Notes: a model not told the origin generated them from the sequence alone. Positions 51,447 to 59,521 are shown, counted from the stretch's first letter. The stretch: 64,000 nt of DNA from Deltaproteobacteria bacterium (GCA_021780695.1 JAJXYD010000005.1:1-64000); one strand, 5' to 3'. Translations and numbers: made by a program.

Positions 51447-52922
51447 ATGACTGCGATGAACATGGCCGGTTTTCCTATCCTGACTACCATCCTGATGACT
51501 ACAATCGTCGGGCTGTTGGTTATTATTTTTATCCCGCCCGAGAAAACAAAGCTTATTAAGCAGGTAAGTCTCGCGAGTGCATCGCTGGGCCTCGTGCTCT
51601 GTCTTTGGCTCTATCATGCCTATGATTTCCACAAGGGCGGACTCCAATTTGTCGAACGTTTTCTGTGGGTAAGGAGCCTGGGGATTTACTGGTTTAACGG
51701 CATTGACGGGATAAATCTTCCGATGATGCTGCTTACCTCGATTGTTCTGTTCACCGGGGTGTGGACAATGTGGGAGTTGGAGCACAGGGTAAAAGAATTC
51801 TACGCTCTGATGTTTCTTCTGGTTGCCGGGGTCTACGGCGTCTTCATGTCGATGGACCTTTTCTGGATATTTGTCTGGTATGATGTTTCGCTTTTTCCGA
51901 TGTATCCCCTGATCGCCATATGGGGCGGGACGCGCAAGGAATACGGCGCCATGAAGCTGACGCTCTATCTGCTTGCGGGAAGCGCCTTCATTTTGCCGGC
52001 TATATTGTTCTTATGGGCCAAGGCAGGCGGGCATACCTTCGATCTGTTCATGCTCCAGAAAATCGGCTTTACCCCGTTTGACCAAAAAGTGGCCTTTTTG
52101 ATGCTTTATCTTGGTTTCGGGATTCTTGCCGCGGTCTGGCCCTTCCACACATGGTCTCCGGTTGGTCACGTCGCTGCGCCAACGGCAGTCAGCATGATTC
52201 ACGCCGGTGTTTTGATGAAGCTTGGCGCCTACGGCGTTCTGCGTATCGGTATGACTCTGTGTCCGCAGGGTGCTGTTTACTGGTCCCACCTCATGGCTCT
52301 TCTCGGGACCATTGGAATTATCTACGGGGCGCTGGCGGGTCTGGCTCAAACCGATTTGAAGTACGTGATCGGTTATTCGAGCGTTTCCCATATGGGCATT
52401 GTGGGGCTGGGGTTGGCAACTCTTTCGGTAAACGGTATCAACGGGGCGGTTTTCCAGATGTTTGCCCACGGTATCATGACGGCTCTTTTCTTCTCCTCTG
52501 TCGGCTTCATCTATGATCGCACCCATACCAAGATCATTCCCGAGTTGGGCGGTTTGTCAAAGACCATGCCGGTTGCTTCCTCGTTTTTCATCTTTGCTGC
52601 GCTTGCCGGTATTGGCGTGCCGCTTATGGCCAGCTTCTGGGCGGAACTGCTCGTTCTTACCGCTGCGGTTAAGGTTTTCCCCGTTGCGGGTGTTCTTGCT
52701 TGTTTTGGGATGATTCTTAGCGCGCTTTTCATGTTGCGGGTGGTGCAGAGAACCTTTTACGGGGAAAAGAACCCGAAGTGGGAGCACATTCCCGATATTT
52801 CCAAGTTTCTTGCCGTACCGCGTGTAATTTTGATGAGCTGTATCCTGTTTTTCGGTTTGTTTCCAAAGGTTATTCTCGACGTGATCCAGAGTGCGGTTAT
52901 TCCGTTTGTGACCCGGTTCTAA
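51447..52922 (+). CDS. nuoM: NADH-quinone oxidoreductase subunit M
   Basis: 491 residues, antiporter-like proton pump. IFVWYDVSLFPMYPLIAIWGG has the ND4 carboxylate region, here with Asp (WYDVSL) where most relatives have Glu (WEAxL/WELxL). AAVWPFHTWSPVGHVAAPTAVSMIHAGVLMKLGAYG is the hallmark segment with Lys and His. Fourteen membrane helices expected. Confidence 0.95.
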   Translation: MTAMNMAGFPILTTILMTTIVGLLVIIFIPPEKTKLIKQVSLASASLGLVLCLWLYHAYDFHKGGLQFVERFLWVRSLGIYWFNGIDGINLPMMLLTSIVLFTGVWTMWELEHRVKEFYALMFLLVAGVYGVFMSMDLFWIFVWYDVSLFPMYPLIAIWGGTRKEYGAMKLTLYLLAGSAFILPAILFLWAKAGGHTFDLFMLQKIGFTPFDQKVAFLMLYLGFGILAAVWPFHTWSPVGHVAAPTAVSMIHAGVLMKLGAYGVLRIGMTLCPQGAVYWSHLMALLGTIGIIYGALAGLAQTDLKYVIGYSSVSHMGIVGLGLATLSVNGINGAVFQMFAHGIMTALFFSSVGFIYDRTHTKIIPELGGLSKTMPVASSFFIFAALAGIGVPLMASFWAELLVLTAAVKVFPVAGVLACFGMILSALFMLRVVQRTFYGEKNPKWEHIPDISKFLAVPRVILMSCILFFGLFPKVILDVIQSAVIPFVTRF

Positions 52923-52946
52923 AAGCTTGTCAGGTAAAGGAATGTG

Positions 52947-54368
52947 ATGACGGATTTTATGCTTTTTCTTCCCGAGCTTTTTTTCATCCTGGGCGCTCTT
53001 CTCTTCTTTGTCTTCTCTTTGAGAAAAACGCCAAACCCGGCCGGGTATCACAGATGGGCGGCCGTCGTGGCTGCTGCCGGTCTGCTGGTAACCGTTGCCT
53101 CATCCCATCAGCAGGGGATGCTGTTTTTTAACTGCTACCGAGTGGATCTGTTCAGCCAGATATTCAAGGTCCTGTTAGGTCTTGGAACCATCTGGGTTAT
53201 CTTTTCATCCGGTGAGCTAAAAGGTATCGATCCCAGGCAGCACGCGGAGTATTATTTCCTGATCTTCGTTTGCACCCTTGCTATGATGATGCTGGTAAGC
53301 TCGGTGGAATTGCTTACGATTTACGTTTCCATGGAGCTTTCCTCCTACTCGCTCTACCTACTGGTGCCGATGCGGAGGGGAGATGATCGCTTTTCGGAGT
53401 CGGGCATCAAGTATTTCATGATAGGCGTTACCGCTTCGGGCCTCATGCTGTTCGGTATAAGCCTTCTTTTCGGTGTTGGACATACGACTTTTGTTCCTCA
53501 ACTGGTTAAGACGCTCCCAAGCCTCATATCGCAGCCGGCCGCGATTGTCGGGCTGGTGCTTGTGCTCGCTGGCTTTTTCTTTAAACTAGCGCTTTTCCCA
53601 TTCCATGTTTGGGCGCCCGATGTGTACCAGGGGGCCGCTAACCAGGTCACCACCTATATTGCCACAGTTTCAAAGATGGCTGCTGCTGCAATGATCATCC
53701 GATTTGCCGGTCTTTCGGGAGGGGCAAGCCCGGGAATGATCAAGCTGCTGATCGTGCTGTCCATAGCTTCGATGACTTTCGGAAATCTTGTTGCACTTAT
53801 TCAGAAGGATATAAAGAGGCTCTTGGCCTACTCGAGTATAGCGCACGCCGGCTATCTCCTGATCGGTATTCTGACGCTTAACACCCAGGGTTTTGCGAGC
53901 GCTATTTACTATGCGGCCGCGTACCTCGTTATGAACTACTCGGTGTTCATGGTTATTATGAAGGTTGCTGACGACGGCCATAACCTCCAGATAAAGGAGT
54001 TGGCCGGTCTTTACAAACGTTCTCCATTGCTTGCGATGACCTTTATGCTGGGTTTGTTCGGCTTGGCCGGTATCCCGCCAACAGCGGGCTTTACGGGTAA
54101 ATTTCTCGTATTCGCTGCGGCCGTGGACAAGGGATATCTCTTCCTGGCCATCATCGGTATGGTAAACGCCACCATATCTCTTTATTACTATTTGATTGTT
54201 TTTAAGGCGGCTTACCTGTTAAAGCCCGTGAAAGAATACCCTGCTATCCATGTTGACATGTGGACCCGGTTTATGAGTATCAGCCTGGTCATTATGACGA
54301 TTTATCTCGGTCTTTTTCCCCAGCAGGTAGTCTCGCTTACCGAGGCTGCCGCAAGGACGCTTTTCTAA
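52947..54368 (+). CDS. nuoN: NADH-quinone oxidoreductase subunit N
   Basis: 473 residues, third antiporter-like subunit, ND2. [21 protein letters not shown] keeps the conserved Glu; [37 protein letters not shown] and [16 protein letters not shown] are family motifs. A GTG three bases upstream is possible, but ATG 52947 sits better behind AAAGGA. It is the last gene of the operon and is followed by a strong terminator. Confidence 0.95.
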   Translation: MTDFMLFLPELFFILGALLFFVFSLRKTPNPAGYHRWAAVVAAAGLLVTVASSHQQGMLFFNCYRVDLFSQIFKVLLGLGTIWVIFSSGELKGIDPRQHAEYYFLIFVCTLAMMMLVSSVELLTIYVSMELSSYSLYLLVPMRRGDDRFSESGIKYFMIGVTASGLMLFGISLLFGVGHTTFVPQLVKTLPSLISQPAAIVGLVLVLAGFFFKLALFPFHVWAPDVYQGAANQVTTYIATVSKMAAAAMIIRFAGLSGGASPGMIKLLIVLSIASMTFGNLVALIQKDIKRLLAYSSIAHAGYLLIGILTLNTQGFASAIYYAAAYLVMNYSVFMVIMKVADDGHNLQIKELAGLYKRSPLLAMTFMLGLFGLAGIPPTAGFTGKFLVFAAAVDKGYLFLAIIGMVNATISLYYYLIVFKAAYLLKPVKEYPAIHVDMWTRFMSISLVIMTIYLGLFPQQVVSLTEAAARTLF

Positions 54369-54395
54369 GCTACGACACGTGTTATTTTAGGTGTT

Positions 54396-54436
54396 AAAAG
54401 AGATAAACCCGCCTTGACTGCGGGTTTATCTCTTTT
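54396..54436 (+). terminator. Strong intrinsic terminator of the nuo operon
   Basis: A perfect 17-bp stem, AAAAGAGATAAACCCGC (54396-54412) against 54420-54436, with a seven-base loop and a T-rich 3' side (TCTTTTTT). It is symmetrical enough to work in both directions. Confidence 0.95.
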
Positions 54437-54724
54437 TTAGCCTCAAAGATTATCCTCGGTGCTTCCTTCTATTCTGCGCGTTTCCTCGTAAGCATTTCGA
54501 TTTGATCCGATCGAGGTTAAAACCTTGCAGCGCTACGACTGAATTATTTTTTGCGGCCTGCATTTTACCGTTTTTGCTTCCCTTCGATGCTGCCGCTTCA
54601 ATCGCCGTTTCTTGTCGCCTTTTTGCCGACGGATGAACATTCGGGGTATACCTGCGCCATCAAAATTCAATTGTTTTGAAATAATCTTTTGCGCTTGCCC
54701 TGGCCCGGCTTAAGCGCAGCAATG
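54437..54724. other. Non-coding stretch at the host-phage junction
   Basis: About 290 bp between the nuo terminator and the hairpin before the scaffold gene. No gene, tRNA or attachment-site repeat is visible to me. The left phage block ends at 42 kb, so a recombination junction is expected somewhere here. Confidence 0.4.
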
Positions 54725-54763
54725 AAAAGCCTGATTCGCAGCTGCGGCGAGTCGGGCTTTTTT
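54725..54763 (+). terminator. Terminator-like hairpin directly upstream of the scaffold gene
   Basis: AAAGCC-T-GA-T-TCGC (54726-54739) pairs with GCGA-G-TC-G-GGCTTT through two G.T pairs, followed by TTTTTT (54758-54763). Only about 20 bases separate the T-run from the scaffold ATG, so it either ends upstream transcription or is a processing or attenuation element in the late transcript. Confidence 0.7.
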
Positions 54764-54786
54764 ATTGGCACGAAGGAGGAATGCAA

Positions 54787-55497
54787 ATGAGTGAGGAAGG
54801 TTTGGTTACGGAAGTTGGTGTTGAGGCTCCAGTGAGTGTTGAGAGCCCATCGAGTGTTTTGAATGCGGGGAAAGTTGCAACTGAGACTCCTGCGGCAAGT
54901 GTTCCACAAGAAGAGGAAACACAAAAGGGGCTTGAGCAGGGCGGTAAAGAAGCGGAAGGTGCAAATCCAGAAAAGCCCGAAGTGCGGGCACCGGAAGAAT
55001 ATAAAGATTTCGCACTTCCTGAAGGCATGAAATTGGAGGGCCAGGACCTGAGCGAGTTTAAGTCCTTTGCCAAAGAGCAGGATTTAACACAGGAGCAGGC
55101 ACAAAAGGTTCTCGAATTCGCGGGGCCAAAGATCAAGGCAATGATCGAAGGGCCTTATAAAGCGTGGACAGATCTAACAAACGACTGGTGGGCAAAGACC
55201 AAGGAGGACGCCGAAATAGGCGGGACAAAACTTGAGCAGTCGGTAAAGGACGCAGGAAACGCGTTTATACCGGGCGAGTCCAACCCCTTCTTTAAAACGG
55301 AGTCCGAGGTCACGGCTATACGGGAAGCTCTAAAAGCTACCGGCGCCATGCACCACCCGGAAGTCCAACGGCTGTTTGTGCGCATGGGTAAGATGCTGGC
55401 AGAACCGGCTCACCTTACCGGGAAACCTGCCGTGCAGGACAAGCAGCAAGCGTTCTACGATGCGATGTATCCAACAATGCGTGGAGGAAACAGGTAG
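54787..55497 (+). CDS. Phage head scaffold / maturation protease-type protein
   Basis: 236 residues, acidic. A low-complexity Glu/Val/Ala-rich N-terminus (~1-65) precedes APEEYKDFALPEGMKLE, LSEFKSFAKEQDLTQEQAQKVLEFAG and WTDLTNDWWAKTKEDAEIGG, a pattern typical of scaffold/prohead proteins encoded just before the major capsid gene. The C-terminus is QAFYDAMYPTMRGGNR; the MYPTM element recurs in the His-rich protein at 60404. GGAGG is placed for ATG 54787 rather than the in-frame ATG at 54781. No protease catalytic residues could be identified. Confidence 0.82.
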   Translation: MSEEGLVTEVGVEAPVSVESPSSVLNAGKVATETPAASVPQEEETQKGLEQGGKEAEGANPEKPEVRAPEEYKDFALPEGMKLEGQDLSEFKSFAKEQDLTQEQAQKVLEFAGPKIKAMIEGPYKAWTDLTNDWWAKTKEDAEIGGTKLEQSVKDAGNAFIPGESNPFFKTESEVTAIREALKATGAMHHPEVQRLFVRMGKMLAEPAHLTGKPAVQDKQQAFYDAMYPTMRGGNR

Positions 55498-55504
55498 TGC
55501 CGCA

Positions 55505-55566
55505 AGACCGTCGGGAGATGGACAAAACGGCATTGTCCTAAACATTAGACCGTCGGGAGACGGACA
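55505..55566 (+). promoter_or_regulatory. Tandem hairpin leader before the major capsid gene
   Basis: A 20-bp direct repeat (55505-55524 and 55547-55566, one T/C difference) contains CCGTC-GGGA-GATGG and CCGTC-GGGA-GACGG, each a 5-bp hairpin with a GGGA tetraloop. Between them GGACA/TGTCC forms a third small stem. The second repeat ends two bases before the GGAGG of the capsid gene, so mRNA structure here may tune capsid translation or RNA stability. Confidence 0.65.
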
Positions 55567-55577
55567 GGAGGAAATAG

Positions 55578-56624
55578 ATGGCTACACTCGGCCCTCTGGC
55601 AATGACACTCATGGACTGGGCGAAACGGATAGACGATCAGGGTAAAATAGCCCAGATCATAAACCTGCTCAGCCAAACCAACGAGATTCTGGAAGACATG
55701 TTGTGGGTAGAGGGAAACCTACCAACCGGGCACAAGACCACCGTTAGAACCGGCCTTCCCCAGGCTTACTGGCGGCTCTTAAACCAGGGCGTTCCGCGCG
55801 GTAAATCGACGACCGCTCAAATCACCGAGAGCTGCGGTATGCTTGAGACCTATTCCGATATCGACACCGACCTCATGGCTTTGGCTGGAGACAACACGGC
55901 CTTCAGGCTTTCCGAGGAACTGGCGTTTCTTGAGGGGATGAATCAGCAGATGGCCTCGACCATCTTCTACAATAACGTAACGACCGTCCCGGCGGCCTTC
56001 ATGGGACTTGCGCCAAGATATCCGACCGTAAACACGGCAACGGCTCAGACGGCAAATAACGTTATCGACGCGGGCGGGACTGGTTCCACCAACACTTCCG
56101 TTTGGCTTATCATGTGGGGTCCAACCGCTGTTTGCGGGATATTCCCCAAGGGCAGAAAAGCCGGTTTTGTGCAGGAAGACATGGGCAAAACCCCGGTTTA
56201 TGACAGTAACAACAATCCGTACTACGCTTGGCGTACCCATTACAAATGGGATGCGGGCCTTTGCGTAAAGGACTGGCGGTTTGCGGTTAGAATCGCAAAC
56301 ATCGATGTTACCACGCTCTCTGGCGCGAGTCCTCCAAACCTCATAAACCTCATGGCCAGAGCGATTCACAGGCTTCCCATCCAGCCCGCAAGAGCGGGTA
56401 ACGTTCAGACCTCGGGCCAAAACGGAGAACCTCAGCTTTCCATGGGGCAGGCCGGGTTCTACTGCAACCGCGCAATTTCCACGTGGCTCGATATCGAGGC
56501 GCTAAACAAGTCCAATATGCTCCTCAAGATCGACGAATTCGCCGGAAAGCCGGTCATGAGTTTTCGTGGTATTCCCGTAAGGACTTGTGACGCACTGCTA
56601 AACACTGAGGCCAGAGTAGTTTAA
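55578..56624 (+). CDS. Major capsid protein (BPP-1 / epsilon15 gp7 type)
   Basis: 348 residues. LLSQTNEILEDMLWVEGNLPTGHKTTVRTGLPQAYWRLLNQGV (in pieces) and FRLSEELAFLEGMNQQMASTIFYNN match the HK97-fold capsid proteins of Bordetella phage BPP-1 and Salmonella phage epsilon15 as I know them, as do WLIMWGPTAVCGIFPKG and the C-terminal FRGIPVRTCDALLNTEARV. No N-terminal delta domain is visible, which fits the separate scaffold gene upstream. AGGAGG precedes the ATG. The intact length indicates that this late module is not badly decayed. Confidence 0.92.
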   Translation: MATLGPLAMTLMDWAKRIDDQGKIAQIINLLSQTNEILEDMLWVEGNLPTGHKTTVRTGLPQAYWRLLNQGVPRGKSTTAQITESCGMLETYSDIDTDLMALAGDNTAFRLSEELAFLEGMNQQMASTIFYNNVTTVPAAFMGLAPRYPTVNTATAQTANNVIDAGGTGSTNTSVWLIMWGPTAVCGIFPKGRKAGFVQEDMGKTPVYDSNNNPYYAWRTHYKWDAGLCVKDWRFAVRIANIDVTTLSGASPPNLINLMARAIHRLPIQPARAGNVQTSGQNGEPQLSMGQAGFYCNRAISTWLDIEALNKSNMLLKIDEFAGKPVMSFRGIPVRTCDALLNTEARVV

Positions 56625-56651
56625 TCGGCTAAAAACAGGAGATATTTCGCC

Positions 56652-57182
56652 ATGATAATGGATTCTCAATTGATGTTTGACGGGGGGTTAAACGCGCAAG
56701 GCGTTTTCTCCGGGACAAGCGTAGTTTCGGGCACGACCTTTACGACGACTGCCGGAACCGATTCGGCCAACATTATCGATGTTAGCCAGATCGCGGCAAG
56801 CGCCCAGGGACGTGGCCGAGACATCGGTATTGGAGATGACCCTCAGCTCCAAATAGCTATCGAGACACTTCAAAGCTTTGCCGGAACTGGCGCCAGTATG
56901 CAGGTAGAACTTCAGACGGCCCCCGATAACGGCAGTGGCGCACCGGGAACCTGGAGCGTTCTTGCCGCCGGGCCTGTTCTTCCGGTTGCAACCCTCGTTG
57001 CCGGATACCAGCACAATAACTTCGTGATACCTCCGGGGGTGCAGAAGTTCTTAAAGCTCACCTACGTGGTAACGGGCGCGAACATGACGGCGGGCCAAAT
57101 TGCTGCCGCCATCGTGGTCGACCGGGATTTGCTTGGACCAAACCTCGGGTATCCTTCGGGCTACTCGAACCAGTACGTGTAA
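56652..57182 (+). CDS. Bbp16-like capsid cement (decoration) protein
   Basis: 176 residues following the capsid gene. IMDSQLMFDGG near the start, TDSANIIDVSQIAASAQGRGRDIGIGDDPQLQIAI and VELQTAPDNGSGAPGTWSVL in pieces resemble the Bbp16 cement protein that staples capsomers in BPP-1. The sequence is beta-rich, without cysteine. AGGAG lies upstream of the ATG. Location and length both agree with the assignment; no other candidate cement gene is present. Confidence 0.82.
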   Translation: MIMDSQLMFDGGLNAQGVFSGTSVVSGTTFTTTAGTDSANIIDVSQIAASAQGRGRDIGIGDDPQLQIAIETLQSFAGTGASMQVELQTAPDNGSGAPGTWSVLAAGPVLPVATLVAGYQHNNFVIPPGVQKFLKLTYVVTGANMTAGQIAAAIVVDRDLLGPNLGYPSGYSNQYV

Positions 57183-57187
57183 AGCAA

Positions 57188-57373
57188 ATGGCGCGAGAGC
57201 GAAAGCACGCGTCTTCTCTGTGGCGTTGCTGCCGAAGTAAAACCCGGTTCGACGCACGGACAGCCAATGCTTTCATTAAGCGCCGGGTTCTTGAAGGGTG
57301 CACGGATACCTTAAGAAAGTATCTGTGCCCCTACTGCAACGCTTACCACGTGTCTCATAAGGAGTTGGAATAA
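57188..57373 (+). CDS. Small zinc-ribbon-like phage protein
   Basis: 61 residues, strongly basic. The C-terminal YLCPYCNAYHVSHKE is a half zinc-ribbon (CPxC-x3-H), with a further pair of cysteines near the start (WRCCRSK). Similar small proteins follow capsid genes in related phages; role unknown. Its TAA overlaps the ATG of the next gene (TAATG). Confidence 0.7.
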   Translation: MARERKHASSLWRCCRSKTRFDARTANAFIKRRVLEGCTDTLRKYLCPYCNAYHVSHKELE

Positions 57374-57633
57374 TGGCTAAGTACGAACTGCTTGAAAAAG
57401 CCTTCATAGATAACCGGATTTATGAACCGGGAGAAACGGTTACCGTTGCCGATGATGTGGTGCCGGGACCGTTTATGAAACCGCTCGATGCCGCAGCCAA
57501 GAAAATGGCTAAGGAAGTTGGGCTTGTAGTCGGCCCGTCTCCAGATCCCGTGGACCAGATAACCGCGACGAACGCTGAAACCATCGGGGCAGCTCCGCAA
57601 AACGTTAAAAGCGGCATGAGCGCAAGCGCGTAG
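57373..57633 (+). CDS. Small phage virion-type hypothetical protein
   Basis: 86 residues: YELLEKAFIDNRIYEPGETVTVADDVVPGPFMKPLDAAAKK in pieces. A beta-strand start followed by PGETV and a P-x-x-xMxPLDAAA helix is common in short head-associated phage proteins. AAGGAG is well placed. Start overlaps the upstream stop, so the two are coupled. No known function. Confidence 0.7.
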   Translation: MAKYELLEKAFIDNRIYEPGETVTVADDVVPGPFMKPLDAAAKKMAKEVGLVVGPSPDPVDQITATNAETIGAAPQNVKSGMSASA

Positions 57634-57661
57634 ACCCTCTAACCGATAAGGATTAAAACCG

Positions 57662-58012
57662 ATGAGGACACTTAAGACCTTGGCCATTTTGGCGGCAATA
57701 ATGGGGCTTGCGGCCTGTTCGACCACCGGAACTACTTCGAGCACTTCCGGAAGCACGACCGCTGTCACCACTTCCGACGTTGTAAACTACGTAACCCCCT
57801 GGCTTGAAGCGGCGGCAAACGTTGCCAACGTCATGGCTACGGGCGGCATTGTAAACGGTGCGACCATCGCTACGGCTGAAACGATAGCCAACGCGGCCCT
57901 TAACGCGTTTAAATCAACTCCTACGCCCGATACGCTAAACACCTTGAACACGGCCATGGTGCCCGTTTACTCGAACGTTAACGCGGCTGGAACCGCCATT
58001 AAGGCGAAATAA
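57662..58012 (+). CDS. Phage-encoded lipoprotein
   Basis: 116 residues with a lipoprotein signal, MRTLKTLAILAAIMGLAAC (lipobox LAAC, Cys19). The mature part starts with a Ser/Thr-rich spacer (STTGTTSSTSGSTT), then Ala/Asn-rich helix (AANVANVMATGG, AETIANAALNAF). Just before the holin-like and lysozyme genes it may be a lysis accessory (outer-membrane spanin-like) or a superinfection-exclusion protein. Neither is proven. Confidence 0.7.
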   Translation: MRTLKTLAILAAIMGLAACSTTGTTSSTSGSTTAVTTSDVVNYVTPWLEAAANVANVMATGGIVNGATIATAETIANAALNAFKSTPTPDTLNTLNTAMVPVYSNVNAAGTAIKAK

Positions 58013-58024
58013 GGAGAAACGGCG

Positions 58025-58285
58025 ATGAGTTTTGACCCTCATTTCATTGCGGCCCTCGCGGCCCTCGTGCTTTCGGAGATCATACCGATCATTTCCAAGA
58101 GCAGGTACGGAGGTATAGTCCATGCGCTTACGTCTCTTTTGGGAAGGCTTTATGCAACGCCTTCCGATGTTTCCGCTATTGCAACCGAGATCGCGGCCCT
58201 TAAAGCTCAGATCGACAAATTACAGGCCGTTTCGTCTCCCGCGCCCGTTCAAGCGCCCGTAACCGCTCCTGCTCCCCAGGCGTAG
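58025..58285 (+). CDS. Small membrane protein, possible holin or spanin partner
   Basis: 86 residues. One N-terminal hydrophobic helix (FIAALAALVLSEIIPIIS), a short basic turn, a helical stretch (VSAIATEIAALKAQIDKLQAV) suited to coiled-coil pairing and a Pro/Ala/Val tail. Position between the lipoprotein and lysozyme genes supports a lysis role. AGGAG lies upstream of the ATG. Confidence 0.65.
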   Translation: MSFDPHFIAALAALVLSEIIPIISKSRYGGIVHALTSLLGRLYATPSDVSAIATEIAALKAQIDKLQAVSSPAPVQAPVTAPAPQA

Positions 58286-58301
58286 AAGGGAAGGTTAAGC
58301 G

Positions 58302-58772
58302 ATGGATCTTCTGGAACTTAGAGACGACTCGGTTCTAAAGCGCATGATCGCAAGCGATGAAGGCATAAGATCCACGCCTTACCGAGACACCAAAGGAATC
58401 TGGACGGCTGGAATCGGCCATAACCTGGAATCTCACGGCGATATGGGAAACCTAAAGGAATGGCTGAAGGCGGGCGTGCCCGATGAGAAAATCCGGGACT
58501 GGTTTAAAGACGATTTGGACGCGGCGATTACCTGCGCGGCCCAGATATTTGCGCCCGAATTCGAGCTTTTGCCCGATAACGTGCAGCGCGTGCTTGTGGA
58601 TATGGCCTTCGACCTCATGTACGAGCTTTGGGACTGGGTTGTTTTAAGGGCAAAGATTGCGGCTCACGATTGGGTGGGAGCTGCTCAGTCGATTCTTCAC
58701 AGTCTATTTGCACAGCAGGCCCCCGACAGGTGCGAGCGATTGGCGCAGCTTCTGCGGAAGGTGCCGAAATGA
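58302..58772 (+). CDS. Endolysin, GH24 (T4-type) lysozyme
   Basis: 156 residues. The catalytic triad of phage lysozymes is visible: Glu20 in ASDEGIRSTPYRDT, Asp29 in YRDT and Thr35 in GIWTAGIGHNL. It cuts peptidoglycan between MurNAc and GlcNAc. No signal peptide or SAR segment is present, so a holin is needed for export. It overlaps the next gene (ATGA at 58769-58772). Confidence 0.92.
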   Translation: MDLLELRDDSVLKRMIASDEGIRSTPYRDTKGIWTAGIGHNLESHGDMGNLKEWLKAGVPDEKIRDWFKDDLDAAITCAAQIFAPEFELLPDNVQRVLVDMAFDLMYELWDWVVLRAKIAAHDWVGAAQSILHSLFAQQAPDRCERLAQLLRKVPK

Positions 58773-59011
58773 TGAGCGCCCATGATTTTTTCACCATGGT
58801 GGCAAGTGTCGTGGCGGCTTTAATCGCCATTTTGCTAAGCTCCATTTCATCCCGGCTGGCGCGCATGGAAGAAAAGCTTGACCAGAAGCAGGACATAAAA
58901 GAGTGCGAGGTGCGCGAAACGCGGTGCTGCAAGAGCGTAAGCGATCTGTGGGATGCCTTTGGGAAGCATTCGCACGAGGGCCTACCCAAAGACAGCAAGG
59001 TTACGCGATGA
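58769..59011 (+). CDS. Small membrane protein after the endolysin (holin/spanin-like)
   Basis: 80 residues from ATG 58769 (a second ATG is at 58772). One membrane helix (FFTMVASVVAALIAILLSSISS), a charged helix (RLARMEEKLDQKQDIKECEV) and three cysteines (ECEV, RCCKS). The N-out, single-span layout with a coiled coil suits an inner-membrane spanin or a class III holin. Translation is coupled to the lysozyme gene. Confidence 0.75.
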   Translation: MMSAHDFFTMVASVVAALIAILLSSISSRLARMEEKLDQKQDIKECEVRETRCCKSVSDLWDAFGKHSHEGLPKDSKVTR

Positions 59012-59021
59012 GTCAAAGAGT

Positions 59022-59089
59022 TTCCAGGACACTCCGACACGGAAGGAACCAGCCCCCAAGCTGTCTTGAGGTGTTAGAATGTCCTGGAA
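59022..59089 (+). ncRNA. Candidate Y-shaped structured RNA element in a phage intergenic gap
   Basis: A perfect 10-bp outer stem TTCCAGGACA (59022-59031) / TGTCCTGGAA (59080-59089) encloses two more hairpins: TCCG-ACA-CGGA (59033-59043) and CC-x-CAAG-CTGT-CTTG-x-GG (59054-59071). The 103-bp gap has no open frame, and the following gene starts 26 bases after the structure. It is not a tRNA: no T-loop consensus and the outer stem is too long. Confidence 0.5.
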
Positions 59090-59114
59090 TTTCACATACC
59101 GGGAGGGATAACCG

Positions 59115-59330
59115 ATGAAAGACGGACAGTGTTGTCAGAATTGTTATCACTTCGAGCGCAAAAAAGGAAGATATGGAACCGTTTATGACATCTGTTACGA
59201 ATCTTATCCAGTAGTTCGTATCTCAAATCCTCATTCCTGGATACAGAGGCATGTTGAGGGAGTAACTTTATGGTGCAAAAAATGGCAACCTCAAAAAAAC
59301 AAGAAAATATATGAGGAGGGTGCTCGATGA
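59115..59330 (+). CDS. Small Cys-rich phage protein, copy 1 of a tandem pair
   Basis: 71 residues. MKDGQCCQNCYHFERKKGRYGTVYDICYES has the pattern C-C-x2-C-Y-x-F/Y-ER...C, and LWCKKWQP closes a second half with W-x-K-W. Five cysteines could form a small zinc-binding knuckle. GGGAGGG lies before the ATG. The next gene is a diverged duplicate whose ATG overlaps this stop (ATGA). Confidence 0.75.
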   Translation: MKDGQCCQNCYHFERKKGRYGTVYDICYESYPVVRISNPHSWIQRHVEGVTLWCKKWQPQKNKKIYEEGAR

Positions 59331-59506
59331 AAGATGGTCAGAACTGCAAGAGCTGCTATTTCTATGAAAGGGTTACTGGAAGCGATGGAACGGTTCACGA
59401 ACTGTGCTGCGAGTCTCCACCGGAATATATTGCAAAGGCTAACGCCTGGATGCACAGGCGAACCGTCGGTGAAACGTGCTGGTGCGGCAAATGGAGAGCG
59501 GCATAG
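59327..59506 (+). CDS. Small Cys-rich phage protein, copy 2 of a tandem pair
   Basis: 59 residues, beginning MKDGQNCKSCYFYERVTGSDGTVH, clearly the same fold as the preceding protein: C-x2-C-Y-x-YER, then C-C-ES and ETCWCGKW. The shared spacing between the two cysteine halves shows a local gene duplication. Start overlaps the previous stop; AGGAGGG upstream. Unknown function, perhaps a small metal-binding regulator. Confidence 0.75.
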   Translation: MKDGQNCKSCYFYERVTGSDGTVHELCCESPPEYIAKANAWMHRRTVGETCWCGKWRAA

Positions 59507-59521
59507 TGAAAGGGGTTTTTG

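Noticed and set aside
54369..54786. Prophage attachment site next to nuoN
   Set aside because: No tRNA gene, integrase or direct repeat matching another location could be found by reading.
59022..59089. tRNA gene
   Set aside because: The 10-bp outer stem and missing T-loop consensus do not fit a tRNA.
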